From: Fontisphaera persica
GTDB taxonomy: Bacteria > Verrucomicrobiota > Verrucomicrobiia > Limisphaerales > Fontisphaeraceae
Direction of reading: 5' to 3'
Length of the DNA stretch: 64,000 nucleotides
Assembly (NCBI RefSeq): GCF_024832785.1
Contig: NZ_CP116615.1
Location: forward strand, 1,922,001 to 1,986,000
Each line of letters begins with the position of its first letter. Position 1 is the stretch's first letter. Under the pieces are notes generated by a model that saw only the letters and a list, made by a program, of their open reading frames with translations, had not been told where the DNA came from and searched no databases. A program made the translations under genes and the position numbers. Below are positions 7,693-17,280 of this stretch, piece by piece.

Positions 7693-10539
7693 TCACTTTC
7701 CTTTGAGCTGCTTCAACCGCTCTTCAATCATCTGCCGCTCCTGGATGCCCTTGGGAGCGTGCTTCAAATAATTCTCGTAATGCGCGATGGCCGCTTTTTT
7801 CTGGCCCTGCCGCCACGCAATTTCGCCCAGTCCATAGTACACCGCGAAATAGTTGGGATGCGACTGGCGCAAGACCTCATAATCCCGGCGAGCGCCTTCG
7901 AGCTGGTTGGACAACAGTTGGGCAATGGCCCGGTTAAGGCGGGCAGAAGTCTGTTTCGGGTCTTTCTCGAGGACCTTGGTGAGGGGGGCCATGGCCTCCT
8001 GGTAGCGTTGCATCTGCATCAACACCACCCCCTGATTAAGCAGCACCATCGGATTGTCCGGCTCCAGCCGCAGATGCCGCTCGAGCATGGCCAGCGCATT
8101 GGTCACCAAACCACGGGCCAGATATACCTGGGTGGCCACCGCCAGCGGCAGGGGCTGGTTGGGCGCGGCGGCCAAGGCCCCCTGCAACACCTGCTCCGCG
8201 GCGGCGGCATTGGTGAGGCCATAGTAAGCGAGCGCCTGCAACCGCACCCATTCCATGCGGTTGGTCAAATTGTCCCACGCCACGCCTCCCTGCCGCCGCG
8301 CCTGATTGGCCATGGCCAACACCTGGTCAAAATGCCCCGCTTGCAGGTGGGTTTGGGCAATCCAATAATCAAGCTCCAAATCATTGGTGCGATAGGGGCG
8401 GGCGCGATAGAAACATTGAAGCGCTTGACGGTTCAAACCGTTCTGACTGAACAGCCGCCCTAAAACCGATAGATACCCCGGGTCGTCAAACGGATGGAAA
8501 AAGCTGAGGATTGTCTCGTAATTTTCAAACTGCCCCAACATGCGGTTGGCTCGGGCCAGCATGTTGGAATTGACGGGGGCCTGGCGCAACTGTTGGTTGA
8601 ACGCAAGGTTAATCTGCGCGCCAAAGTGATTGCTGTGCAACTGCAAGACCTGCTGAAAGGCGGCCGCCGCCTCCGTCAACCGCCCCTGCCGTTGCAAGGC
8701 CACCCCCCACTGGTTCAAGTCCTGCCCCACGGAGCGCGCCACAAATCCCACATCACTCACGGGCAGCTTAAGCTGCGCCGTTAATTGTTGCAAATCCGGC
8801 GCGATGCGCGTCCAGAACAACAAATTGCGCTGCACTTCGGCCGTGGAAAGCTGGGGAAACTGATAATCTTGAGCCCCCGCCCGCTTGAGCGCCAGCGCCA
8901 GCCCGCTGGGGTAGGCGTGAAACACCTCAAAGTAATAACCAAAACTGGGATGCAAATAATACAACGGCCGCTGGCTTTGCGCCTCTACCAGGCGCTGGAG
9001 AATGAACAACGGCGGCAGCGGTTCCGGCATCGGCCGGCCATCCTTCATGGCGGGCAAAGCCGGCCAGAAACCGGGATACCGTCGCCGCAGATACTCATGG
9101 TAAAGGCGGGAAGTCAACGACTGGGTATGCAGCCCGACATGTTGGAAGGGCTGTTGCTGGCGGGCCTTCCAGGCGGCCACCAACCATAAATGCGCCGGAT
9201 GATCACTGAGCAGCACGGCCTGCTCCTCGGGAATGCTTTGCAAAAGCCGCTCGGCAAAACGGGCGAGCCAGGGCGAATTGAGGGCCTTCAACCGCGGCCA
9301 ATTTTTGATTATCAGCGCCGCCGGCGCCGCCACCAGGCACAAACACACTGCGCCCGCCAGGGTATAGTTTAATATTTTCAGCAGCGGCCCCGGCGCCCGC
9401 CAGGCCTTGGCCGGCGGCACACCAAAGACCAGCAGCAAATAACCGGCAAAATACCCCAGGCACAACGCCCCGAGGTAATGCAAGGAAAGGAAGGACAGCC
9501 CGGCCGCCTGGATTTGCGCCTCCAGGAAAGGCGGCCGCCAAAACACCACCAGCCCCACCACGAAAAACCCCACATGCGCCACCCGGAAAAGAAATTGCAC
9601 CAACATCTGGCTCAAGGGGTTGACATCCCCAAAGGAGGCCGGCCAACGGATGCAGACCAGGACCAGCGGCAGCAGCGCGCAGGAAACCGCCAGAATGATG
9701 AACGGCATGCGATAGCCGTAGAAGAACAGACTTTGTTTTTGCAGAAGCAGGTTGGTTTTGAGCACCAGCCAGAAGTTCACGCTTTCATGGTCATACCGCA
9801 AGGCCAGCAAAGGAAACAGAAGATACAGCATCAACCCCGCCAGGCCTGCCCCCAGCAACTTGAGAAACAGGCCACTGTGAAACAGTTCCATCCGCTTCAA
9901 GGCCACCACCGCAATCACCGCCAGCGGGAAAAAGCCAATCATGGCCCAGTTGGTGGTGGTGGCCAGCCCATAAACAAAGGCCAGCCGAATGAGCCAGGAA
10001 TCACGCTCGCTCACCCGGTACTCCAGCAGGCAGCGGATGACATACGCGAACAAGAGCAGATTGAGCATTTCCCCGGTGCCGGAGACGGCGTGCCGCCAGA
10101 AATCCTCCTGCACCGCGCATACCAGCACCGCCAGCAGGGGGGGAATCCAGTTCAAGCGAATGGTCAGCAGGCCAAAGTCGCCATCCTCGCGCACGCGCTG
10201 ATCCTTGGTGCGATCCTGGGGCAGCAGGGCCACCGAACGCGCCAGCAACGCCAGCGTCAAGGCCGCGCACGTGGCCGCCACCAAGTTTAAGGCCAGCGGC
10301 TGCCAATGGGCGGGCAACCAGCGCACCGGATAATGCACCAGGTAGGTCAACGGCTCGACCACCGGCGGCTGCCATACCCAGCCCGCCACCCGGGCCCATT
10401 GTTGCAGACTCTCCAGCGTGACCCACGGATTCAACGTCACCAGGTACAGCGCCAGCCCCCCGGCCAGTGCCAGCCATGGCAATACCCGCCGCGCAAACGC
10501 CCCAGGCAAAGGCGCCCATTGTTCGGTGTCAGTCGTCAT
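7693..10539 (-). CDS. DUF2723-like multispanning membrane protein with C-terminal TPRs
   Basis: A 948-residue protein. Residues 15 to about 415 hold ten or more hydrophobic helices and resemble DUF2723, a GT-C-like family common in PVC and Bacteroidetes genomes (N-terminal LYLVTLNPWVTLESL region, then WLPAHWQPLALNLVAA). Residues from about 590 to the end form tetratricopeptide repeats (for example LTEAAAAFQQVLQLHSNHFG, and QRYQEAMAPLTKVLEKDP). The likely role is membrane-linked sugar transfer or glycan assembly; this is inference from the fold and from co-transcription with GT4 and WecA-like genes. It is the first gene of that tight group and lies 51 bases after the methyltransferase gene. 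Confidence 0.75.
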   Translation of the reverse strand: MTTDTEQWAPLPGAFARRVLPWLALAGGLALYLVTLNPWVTLESLQQWARVAGWVWQPPVVEPLTYLVHYPVRWLPAHWQPLALNLVAATCAALTLALLARSVALLPQDRTKDQRVREDGDFGLLTIRLNWIPPLLAVLVCAVQEDFWRHAVSGTGEMLNLLLFAYVIRCLLEYRVSERDSWLIRLAFVYGLATTTNWAMIGFFPLAVIAVVALKRMELFHSGLFLKLLGAGLAGLMLYLLFPLLALRYDHESVNFWLVLKTNLLLQKQSLFFYGYRMPFIILAVSCALLPLVLVCIRWPASFGDVNPLSQMLVQFLFRVAHVGFFVVGLVVFWRPPFLEAQIQAAGLSFLSLHYLGALCLGYFAGYLLLVFGVPPAKAWRAPGPLLKILNYTLAGAVCLCLVAAPAALIIKNWPRLKALNSPWLARFAERLLQSIPEEQAVLLSDHPAHLWLVAAWKARQQQPFQHVGLHTQSLTSRLYHEYLRRRYPGFWPALPAMKDGRPMPEPLPPLFILQRLVEAQSQRPLYYLHPSFGYYFEVFHAYPSGLALALKRAGAQDYQFPQLSTAEVQRNLLFWTRIAPDLQQLTAQLKLPVSDVGFVARSVGQDLNQWGVALQRQGRLTEAAAAFQQVLQLHSNHFGAQINLAFNQQLRQAPVNSNMLARANRMLGQFENYETILSFFHPFDDPGYLSVLGRLFSQNGLNRQALQCFYRARPYRTNDLELDYWIAQTHLQAGHFDQVLAMANQARRQGGVAWDNLTNRMEWVRLQALAYYGLTNAAAAEQVLQGALAAAPNQPLPLAVATQVYLARGLVTNALAMLERHLRLEPDNPMVLLNQGVVLMQMQRYQEAMAPLTKVLEKDPKQTSARLNRAIAQLLSNQLEGARRDYEVLRQSHPNYFAVYYGLGEIAWRQGQKKAAIAHYENYLKHAPKGIQERQMIEERLKQLKGK

Positions 10540-10590
10540 GTGCCGCCCCAGTTGAAATCATGTTGGAGGAAAAGGCAAAATCAAAAACCA

Positions 10591-11772
10591 CTACCCTTGC
10601 GCCCCGCGTAAACGCAAATCGGCCACACATTCCACGTGTTGGGTTTGAGGAAACATGTCCACCGGACGCACCCGCACCAACTCATAGACACCTCCGGCAC
10701 AAAGAATGTTCAAATCCCGCGCCAGGGCGGCCGGATGGCAGGAAATATAAATGATCTGCCGTGCCTGCTGCCGGCGCAGCAGCTCCAAGCTGGGCGCCGG
10801 ACAGCCCGTGCGCGGCGGGTCCAGAATCACCACCGTCCGCTCCGGCGCGTACCGATGCAGAATGTCCGGCAACAAATCTTCTGTCCGCGCGGCAAAAAAT
10901 TCGCCATTGGTGATGCCGCGCGCCTGGGCATTGCGCCGGGCCGCGCGCACCGCCGCCAAATCCACCTCCACCCCCAAAAAATGCTTCACTTGATCCGCGC
11001 AGGAGAGCGCGAAAAAGCCCACCCCACAATAGGCATCCACCAAATACTCCGCCCCACTTTCACGGAGGCAGGCGCGAACCGCCTCCACCAGCAGGGGCAA
11101 GGCATGGAAATTGGTTTGAAAGAAACTGTCCGGCGGCACCTCCCACCCCTCCGGCTCCAGACGCAACACCACTTTGAACCCGCCGCGCGGCGGGGGATTC
11201 CGGCGGGCCGCCTGCAACTGCTCGTTTAAGCGGGCATCGGCAATCGGGCATTGCTCCACATCCACCACCCGGCGGTTGTCGGCCCCCAAATAACCAATGA
11301 CCAGACGCTGCTCCTGTTTGTTCCATTGGCTGCGCACCATGATGCGGTTCCGGTAGCCATAAGGCCGGGGACATGGCGCCACCGGTTCCACGCGGGCGCG
11401 GGTCAGACCGCCAATCCGCTCCAGCAAATCCATTACCTGCTTGTGTTTCAGTTCCAACTGTCGCTCATACTGAATGTGCTGGTACTGGCAGCCGCCGCAG
11501 TCGCCAAAATAAGGACAGCGCGGCTCCACCCGGGCGGGAGAAGGCTCCAGCACCTGGATTAACCGGGCACGGGCAAAGTTCTTTTTAACCTCCACCACCT
11601 CAGCGCGCACGCGCTCCCCAGGGATGACCAAGGGGATGAACACTACAAAATCCTGCACCCGCGCCACGCCCTCGCCGCCAAAGGCAAGGTCTTCCACCAC
11701 AACCTCAATCGTTTGACCGACGGTCATCGGTGGCGCTGCGTTGGACGCGCCAGACTGGACTGGTACTGTCAT
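10591..11772 (-). CDS. rlmD: 23S rRNA (uracil-5-)-methyltransferase, RlmD/TrmA family
   Basis: A 393-residue SAM-dependent RNA m5U methyltransferase. An N-terminal TRAM domain (about 17-75) is followed by the four cysteines of the [4Fe-4S] cluster, C86, C92, C95 and C175, with the same spacing as E. coli RumA. The SAM site is DAYCGVGFFALSC and the catalytic cysteine is C345 in YISCHPAALARDL, after ILDPPRTG. The family is certain; whether it modifies U1939, U747 or another position cannot be told, so the symbol is provisional. It reads toward the DUF2723/TPR gene. Confidence 0.85.
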   Translation of the reverse strand: MTVPVQSGASNAAPPMTVGQTIEVVVEDLAFGGEGVARVQDFVVFIPLVIPGERVRAEVVEVKKNFARARLIQVLEPSPARVEPRCPYFGDCGGCQYQHIQYERQLELKHKQVMDLLERIGGLTRARVEPVAPCPRPYGYRNRIMVRSQWNKQEQRLVIGYLGADNRRVVDVEQCPIADARLNEQLQAARRNPPPRGGFKVVLRLEPEGWEVPPDSFFQTNFHALPLLVEAVRACLRESGAEYLVDAYCGVGFFALSCADQVKHFLGVEVDLAAVRAARRNAQARGITNGEFFAARTEDLLPDILHRYAPERTVVILDPPRTGCPAPSLELLRRQQARQIIYISCHPAALARDLNILCAGGVYELVRVRPVDMFPQTQHVECVADLRLRGAQG

Positions 11773-11986
11773 GCGGCTGTTTTCCTAGTCAAAACTCCGT
11801 TTCTCATACAAGCTCGGAATTAAGCAAAGCGCGGCACGACGCGCAGGGACATCGGCCTGCAGTGTGGATAAGGGCCGATATGGCGCAAGCCGGCATTGGC
11901 GGCTTTTACCAAAAACCCTGGTGTCCTGGGGTAATCAGCAAGCCCGGCACAAAACCAACCGGGCAGCCTTTCAGGGTGGCCTGCGT

Positions 11987-14900
11987 TCAGGGATTTCCTG
12001 CCTGGCTCAGCAATTCGATGGCCTTGTCCAACTGCGGGTCCCGGTCCGCCAGCCAGTCCTCGGCGGTCAAAGGTACCAACACGTCTGGCTGCTCACCCTG
12101 ATTTTCCTGATTGGAGCCATCCATGCGGTACACCCCGCCCATGGGCAAACGCGCCCGTGTGCCATCCACCAGATTGAAGCTCCAGGTCCAAATCACGTAA
12201 CCGGGGGTGGGCGTGCCCACCAGGCGCGCCAGGCCCCGCTGGCGCATGGCGCACGGAAACATTTCGCCGTTGGAGTAACTATGCTCGTTCATCAACACCA
12301 CCACGCGCTTGTCCCACGCCCGGCCCGGGGCCGGCTCGGGCGGGCAGTCCCGTGGCTTGGACCAGCCATGCTGGCGGCGCTCCAGCCAGTCAATCAGGGT
12401 GTCGGAAATGTTGCCGCCCCGGTTGAAACGCACGTCAATAATCATGGCTTCCTTGCCCGCCATATACTCGTACACCTCCTGTTCAAAACGGCTTTGATTG
12501 TCCCCACCCATAGCCGAAATATGCACATACCCCATCTTTCCCTGGCTGCGCGCTTCCACCAGTTTGCGCAGGCGCTCGATGCGGTTGTTGTAGTGCAGTT
12601 GATTCCACTCATCGGCCGTCAGAGCCTTGTATTTGACCGTGCGGGCGGCCTGCTTGTCCGGCCTCGCGTTGACCAGCAACTGCAACTCCCGCCCCTGGCG
12701 CCGATTCAATAAACGGTACAGCGTTTCGTCCGTGGCAACGGGTTCACCGTTGATTTCGAGGATGTATTCCCCGGGTTTGATTTCGGTCTTCTTGAACCAT
12801 CCCGGCGCTCCTGGCGGCACGCTGAGCACTTTCAGCCCGGGGCCTTCATGCCGGTAATCCAGCGCAAATCCCAAATGAGGTGTGTTGACCCGCTGCGGCA
12901 CTTCCGGTGGATTCACCTCGCTGTGGGAGGCTTCCAGCTCACCCACCATGAGTTGCAGCAGCGCCGCAAACTCATCCGGCGTGCCCACCGCCCGCAACAA
13001 CGGCTCATAGCGGCCGCGAATCGCCCGCCAGTCCCGCCCGTGAAAATTCCCATCATAAAAGGCGCGGTGGTAAGTGCGCCAGAACTGGGCAAACGCCGCC
13101 TGCCGCTCGGCCCGCACATCGCGCTCGAACTCCGCCGTAAAGGCGACTTTCTCCACCCGCCCCTCGGGCAGGCGGAGTTGATACAGCTCGCCGCCCTGCA
13201 CAAAAAATGCCCGCTTGCCGTCGGCCAGCACGCGCAGTTGGGATTTGCCGCCGCCGTTGGTCACCCGCTTGGTCTCCTTGCCATCGTAGCTGGCGCTCCA
13301 TACATCCCCCTCCGCCAGGAACACAATCTGGCCGTCACCCGTCACCTGCAGGTCCGCGGCGGGGTTCTGGGCAATGAAGCGGCGGATGCGGCGCAAAACA
13401 CCCTCGAAGTCAATCGCCACCTTGACGGGGTCTTTGGGCTTCTCATATTTCAAATCCGTTTCACTGGCCAGGACCTCCTCCGGTTGCAGCGGAAAAACAT
13501 AAACACCGCCACTGTCGCGGCCGCTCTGGAAAAAGAGGTATTTGCCATCCGGAGACCATGCCGGCTGGCTGTGGGCGGCCGCCCGCTGGGTGAGATTCAC
13601 CGGCTCGCCGCCCTCCACTTTGACCAGGAAAATATTGTGAAACCGGCTGGCACTGCGGCCCACGTAAGCCAGCCACTGACTGTCCGGCGACCAGGTCATC
13701 TGCCCGCCACCGTAGCCGTGGAGGTGCGGGCCCGGCAAAGGCACCACGCGGCGAATTTGCCGGTCCGCCAGGCGCAACACATGCAGCCCTCCTTCCGGAC
13801 CCGCCACCCAAAAAGCCAGATGCTGGCCATCGGGCGAGGGCATGGGACTGGAAACATCTTCCTGGCGCTCCCACAGCTTTTCGATTTTGCGGGATTCCAC
13901 CTCCAGCGCATAAAGCCGCATGTTGCCTTCCCGGTCCGAGGTGAAGTAAAGGGTTTTGCTGTTGGTGCTCCAAATGAAATCGGAATCATCGCCCGCCCAG
14001 TCCGTCAGCCGTTGCGCATAATCCGCCTCTCTGCCGGCAATGCCCTTGGGCTTTTCCACCGGCACCACCCAAATGTCCCCCCGCAAGGCGAAGGCAATCC
14101 ATTTGCCGTCCGGCGATGGCTCGGCCTCGCTGACGCCATTGGTCAACTTCTCGTATTGCGTCAGCGGCTCCTTTTCATCCACTCCGGCGTAGATTGCCAG
14201 CCGCGTGGGCTTGCCGCGCCCGCCTTTGAGCACATATAGGTCATGCTCGTACTCAAACACAATATCACCCGTTTTATGCGCCAGGCTGGGCGAGCGCACA
14301 CTGCCGCCGACAAATTCGGTGATTTGGCGTCCCTTCCCCTCCAGATCAAACACCCACAGGTTGGGGGTCCGCCGGGCGTTGTCCTGCAGCGGCGGCAAGG
14401 GCTCATTCAATCGTCCCGCATTCGGCGTGTCTTCGCCTACCGTCACCGTGAGCACCTGTTTGCCGTCCGGCATGAACTGAATCCACAGATGCTGCCGCTG
14501 ATTTTGAGTCACCGCCCGCCGCGCGCCCGTCTGAGTGTCCAGCAGCCAGATTTGCGCTGCGGCGGAGCCGGTGTAACGCGGCCGCCAGTTGGGGAAACCA
14601 TAGCGCCCATAAACCACCCAGCGGCCGTCCGGGCTGAAATCGGGGGAGTTGATTGGCGCAAAGTCCTCCAGCAAACACTCCGTCCGCAGCGTTTGCACGT
14701 TCACCGCAAACAACTGGTTGTTGGCGGAATCCCGCTTGCCGGCAAACAACAACCGCTGGCCATCACGGCTCCAGCCGCCGGGTATTTCATTGCCGGAATG
14801 CCAGGTAATCTGCCGCGCCGCGCCCCCCTCAGACGGCATGAGATACAGGTCCAAATTGCCCTGCCGTTTGCTGGCAAAAACCACCCAGCGTCCATCAGGG

Positions 14901-15151
14901 GAAAAACGGGGATATCCGTCGTACGCCACATGCGTGGTCATCAAAGTCGCCCGGCCGCCACTGGCGGACACCTGCCACAAATCCCCCTGATACACAAACA
15001 CCACCCGCTTCCCATCCGGGCTGATGGCTGGCATGCGCGCCCCGCGGATAGGCTCGTCCTTGGGCAGCGCGGGTTGCGCCACCCCCTGCCAAATCGCACA
15101 CCACCATACCGCTCCCACGAGCGTCATTCCACAGCCATTAAGGAGTTTCAT
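11987..15151 (-). CDS. Tricorn-like S41 protease, exported
   Basis: A 1,054-residue protein close in length to archaeal tricorn (about 1,070). After a signal peptide (hydrophobic core about 9-24, cleavage near GVAQ) come two blocks of WD40-like PD40 beta-propeller repeats (ISPDGKRVVFVYQGDLW and many FSPDGRWVVF-type units). A PDZ domain (GPGLKVLSVPPGAPGWFK) and a C-terminal S41 domain follow, the latter with GGNISDTLIDW and the nucleophile region NEHSYSNGEMF. Tricorn proteases degrade oligopeptides; the signal peptide puts this one outside the cytoplasm. The ATG at 15151 is chosen because the signal peptide begins there and AAGG lies upstream. The frame continues to 15244 without support. Confidence 0.9.
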   Translation of the reverse strand: MKLLNGCGMTLVGAVWWCAIWQGVAQPALPKDEPIRGARMPAISPDGKRVVFVYQGDLWQVSASGGRATLMTTHVAYDGYPRFSPDGRWVVFASKRQGNLDLYLMPSEGGAARQITWHSGNEIPGGWSRDGQRLLFAGKRDSANNQLFAVNVQTLRTECLLEDFAPINSPDFSPDGRWVVYGRYGFPNWRPRYTGSAAAQIWLLDTQTGARRAVTQNQRQHLWIQFMPDGKQVLTVTVGEDTPNAGRLNEPLPPLQDNARRTPNLWVFDLEGKGRQITEFVGGSVRSPSLAHKTGDIVFEYEHDLYVLKGGRGKPTRLAIYAGVDEKEPLTQYEKLTNGVSEAEPSPDGKWIAFALRGDIWVVPVEKPKGIAGREADYAQRLTDWAGDDSDFIWSTNSKTLYFTSDREGNMRLYALEVESRKIEKLWERQEDVSSPMPSPDGQHLAFWVAGPEGGLHVLRLADRQIRRVVPLPGPHLHGYGGGQMTWSPDSQWLAYVGRSASRFHNIFLVKVEGGEPVNLTQRAAAHSQPAWSPDGKYLFFQSGRDSGGVYVFPLQPEEVLASETDLKYEKPKDPVKVAIDFEGVLRRIRRFIAQNPAADLQVTGDGQIVFLAEGDVWSASYDGKETKRVTNGGGKSQLRVLADGKRAFFVQGGELYQLRLPEGRVEKVAFTAEFERDVRAERQAAFAQFWRTYHRAFYDGNFHGRDWRAIRGRYEPLLRAVGTPDEFAALLQLMVGELEASHSEVNPPEVPQRVNTPHLGFALDYRHEGPGLKVLSVPPGAPGWFKKTEIKPGEYILEINGEPVATDETLYRLLNRRQGRELQLLVNARPDKQAARTVKYKALTADEWNQLHYNNRIERLRKLVEARSQGKMGYVHISAMGGDNQSRFEQEVYEYMAGKEAMIIDVRFNRGGNISDTLIDWLERRQHGWSKPRDCPPEPAPGRAWDKRVVVLMNEHSYSNGEMFPCAMRQRGLARLVGTPTPGYVIWTWSFNLVDGTRARLPMGGVYRMDGSNQENQGEQPDVLVPLTAEDWLADRDPQLDKAIELLSQAGNP

Positions 15152-15242
15152 GTTGCGCCTTGGATAATCGCTTCTGCCCCCACGGTCAAAAGAAAACCGC
15201 AAAGGAATTGACCCTTGCCCCCCCTTGCTGCATTTTTTCCGC

Positions 15243-15614
15243 ATGGATCATTCACCCGGATTTCTGCGGCTGGTCAACGAAGCCAAAAAACACGTGCAGG
15301 AAATTACCGTGGCCGAGGCGCGCGCCCTCCTCCAAAAAGACCCGCGCGTGGTGCTGCTGGATGTGCGCGAAGAGAGTGAATGGGCGGCGGGCCATGCCGA
15401 AGGCGCGCAATATCTGGGCAAAGGCGTGCTGGAACGGGACCTGGAGAAACGCTTCCCTGACCCCAATACAGAAATCATCATGTACTGCGGAGGGGGCTAC
15501 CGCTCCGCTCTGACCTGCGAGGCCGCCCAAAAAATGGGTTACCGCCGCGTTTATTCCCTCATTGGCGGTTACCGGGCGCTGGTGGCCGCCGGCTGGCCCA
15601 TCGTGAAGGGGTAA
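15243..15614 (+). CDS. Single-domain rhodanese-like protein
   Basis: A 123-residue rhodanese domain. VVLLDVREESEWAAGHAEGA is the conserved CH2A-type region, and the active-site cysteine sits in MYCGGGYRSAL, a six-residue loop typical of sulfurtransferases rather than of Cdc25 phosphatases. The ATG at 15243 is preferred over a TTG at 15225. A TTGACC box 17 bases before CATTTT would again put the transcription start next to the ATG, but the -10 match is weak. It is divergent from the tricorn gene. The sulfur donor and acceptor are unknown. Confidence 0.85.
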   Translation: MDHSPGFLRLVNEAKKHVQEITVAEARALLQKDPRVVLLDVREESEWAAGHAEGAQYLGKGVLERDLEKRFPDPNTEIIMYCGGGYRSALTCEAAQKMGYRRVYSLIGGYRALVAAGWPIVKG

Positions 15615-15699
15615 CAGGCGATGCCATTGCCATTGGCATGCGGGCTGGAATTATTCTTCCAAATACGCGCCCCCTGCCGGGTGGACATATTCTTTTTTC

Positions 15700-16203
15700 T
15701 TAACGCCGGGGCTTGCTCAAGGCAGCCACACAGGCAAGCACAGCCCCCAACATGACCGCCGCCAGGCAAAGCGTCATTTCCCAAGGTTTCAAGGGGGCAG
15801 GACTTTTGAATACCAACATCACGGCCAGAGTAATCAGCAGAAGGTCCGCCGCCCACAACACCCAACGCGGCGCCTGCACCGGCAACTCCTCCGTCTGTTC
15901 AGGCTGGGCGGAGGGGGGAGGTTGAGCGCCTTGGGTGGAGGGCTTCGGGGTGACTGAGGCACGTGCAGCATGCAACTTGGTTTCCGCCGCCGCTGCAGCA
16001 GGGTTTCCTTGCTCCCCCTCGGGCGCCACCGCCGCAGCTTTTTCCCCACCACCATTGCGGCCAGCCGTTAATAAATGACCCAAACCCGGACTTACCGCCG
16101 TTTGGGCGGCGTCCGGATTTGCGCTGGCAGGTTCTGGTTTGTCCGCTATCTGGGTGTCTCCCAGCAGGTTGCCCAACCCTCGTCCCAATGCCGGTTTAGC
16201 CAT
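15700..16203 (-). CDS. Membrane protein with a ParB-like N-terminal tip, unknown function
   Basis: A 167-residue protein. Its first residues, MAKPALGRGLGNLLGD, match the N-terminal tip of chromosomal ParB proteins (the ALGRGLGALL motif that touches the ParA ATPase); a shorter copy, SPGLGHLL, is at 38-45. A Pro/Ala/Gln-rich linker of about 65 residues leads to two transmembrane helices (about 114-132 and 141-162) and a short basic tail. None of ParB's CTP-binding or helix-turn-helix domains is present. The ATG at 16203 is chosen because the motif begins there; the upstream frame is unsupported and no Shine-Dalgarno is seen. The function is unknown. Confidence 0.65.
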   Translation of the reverse strand: MAKPALGRGLGNLLGDTQIADKPEPASANPDAAQTAVSPGLGHLLTAGRNGGGEKAAAVAPEGEQGNPAAAAAETKLHAARASVTPKPSTQGAQPPPSAQPEQTEELPVQAPRWVLWAADLLLITLAVMLVFKSPAPLKPWEMTLCLAAVMLGAVLACVAALSKPRR

Positions 16204-16329
16204 GCAGGAGAAAGTGTGCCTTGGGTATTGGCCTTGGACAATGGCCACTTATTAAGGGTTATTCACAAGTTGTTCACGTAATCCCACCCATCCCGCGGAG
16301 CTCCCTGCCCCTCCCAGACCGCCCTCGTC

Positions 16330-17274
16330 TCAGGCCAAAAATTGACCCGCTTGAAGCGGATGCCCGGCCAGAAAAGCGCCCACATCCATGCGTCGCCCAT
16401 TTTCCTTTTGCAAGGCGGTAATGCGCAAGGCCGCCTCGCCGCAAGCCACGCACAAGCCCTGCTTGCCCGCCGACACTATTTGGCCGGGCACACCGCCGCC
16501 GGCGGGTTCAAGGGCGGCCTCCCATATCTTAATCATTGGCCCGCCTTCACTCAGATAGGCATAGGCCCCCGGCCAGGGGTTCAAAGCGCGAACTTTCAGC
16601 CACAATTCACGGGCACTTTGCCGCCAATCCAATCGTCCATCCTCCTTCGTCAGCTTCCGGGCATAGGTCACGCCCTCCGCCGGTTGCGGCCGGGGCCGGA
16701 TTTGCCCCGCCAGATAAAGGGGGATGGTCTGTACCAACAGTTCGGCGCCCAGTTGCGCCAGGCGGTCATGCAAAGTTTGGGCATTATCCGAGTCCAGGAT
16801 GGGCGTGGTGACGGTGGTCAACATGTCCCCCGTATCCAAACCGGCATCAATTTTCATGATGGTCACGCCGGTTTCCTTGTCTCCGGCCAGTATGGCCCAT
16901 TGGATGGGGGCCGCCCCCCGCCACCGTGGGAGCAGCGAAGCGTGAACATTGAGGCAGCCATGCGGGGGAATATCGAGCAGACTTTGGGGCAGCAACTGGC
17001 CATAAGCGGCCACCACAATCAAATCTGGCCGCCAGCCCCGCAACTGCTCCACAAAAGCTGGGTCTCGCGCTTTTTCCGGCTGCATTACCGGCAAACCGGC
17101 CGCCAAGGCCACCTCCTTGACGGCGCTGGGCTGGAGTTTCAAATCGCGTCCCTTGGGGCGGTCAGGCTGGGTCACCACGGCTTCCACCCTGCCACAATCA
17201 GATTGCAGCAGGACACGCAAACTGACCGCCGCCAGCGGGGCGGTGCCCATGAAAATGAAGCGGGGTGTAGCCAT
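16330..17274 (-). CDS. fmt: Methionyl-tRNA formyltransferase
   Basis: A 314-residue enzyme that formylates initiator Met-tRNA using 10-formyltetrahydrofolate. The N-terminal Rossmann domain begins RFIFMGTAPLAAVSLRVLL, and the catalytic segment contains LNVHASLLPRWRGAAPIQ with the Asn, His and later Asp (DTGDML) of formyltransferases. The C-terminal OB-like domain, from about 205, carries NPWPGAYAYL. The length and all motifs are normal. It starts 6 bases after the stop of the upstream membrane protein gene and is probably co-transcribed with it. No def gene is adjacent. Confidence 0.95.
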   Translation of the reverse strand: MATPRFIFMGTAPLAAVSLRVLLQSDCGRVEAVVTQPDRPKGRDLKLQPSAVKEVALAAGLPVMQPEKARDPAFVEQLRGWRPDLIVVAAYGQLLPQSLLDIPPHGCLNVHASLLPRWRGAAPIQWAILAGDKETGVTIMKIDAGLDTGDMLTTVTTPILDSDNAQTLHDRLAQLGAELLVQTIPLYLAGQIRPRPQPAEGVTYARKLTKEDGRLDWRQSARELWLKVRALNPWPGAYAYLSEGGPMIKIWEAALEPAGGGVPGQIVSAGKQGLCVACGEAALRITALQKENGRRMDVGAFLAGHPLQAGQFLA

Positions 17275-17280
17275 GCCGGC

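Noticed and set aside
12848-14239. A 463-codon plus-strand open frame opposite the tricorn-like gene.
   Set aside because: Antisense shadow of a gene with clear PD40, PDZ and S41 motifs; its own translation shows no recognisable pattern.
16259-16280. TTATTCACA followed by TTGTTCACG, similar to DnaA boxes.
   Set aside because: Only one near-match in a 126-base gap, with no cluster, AT-rich stretch or dnaA/dnaN nearby.
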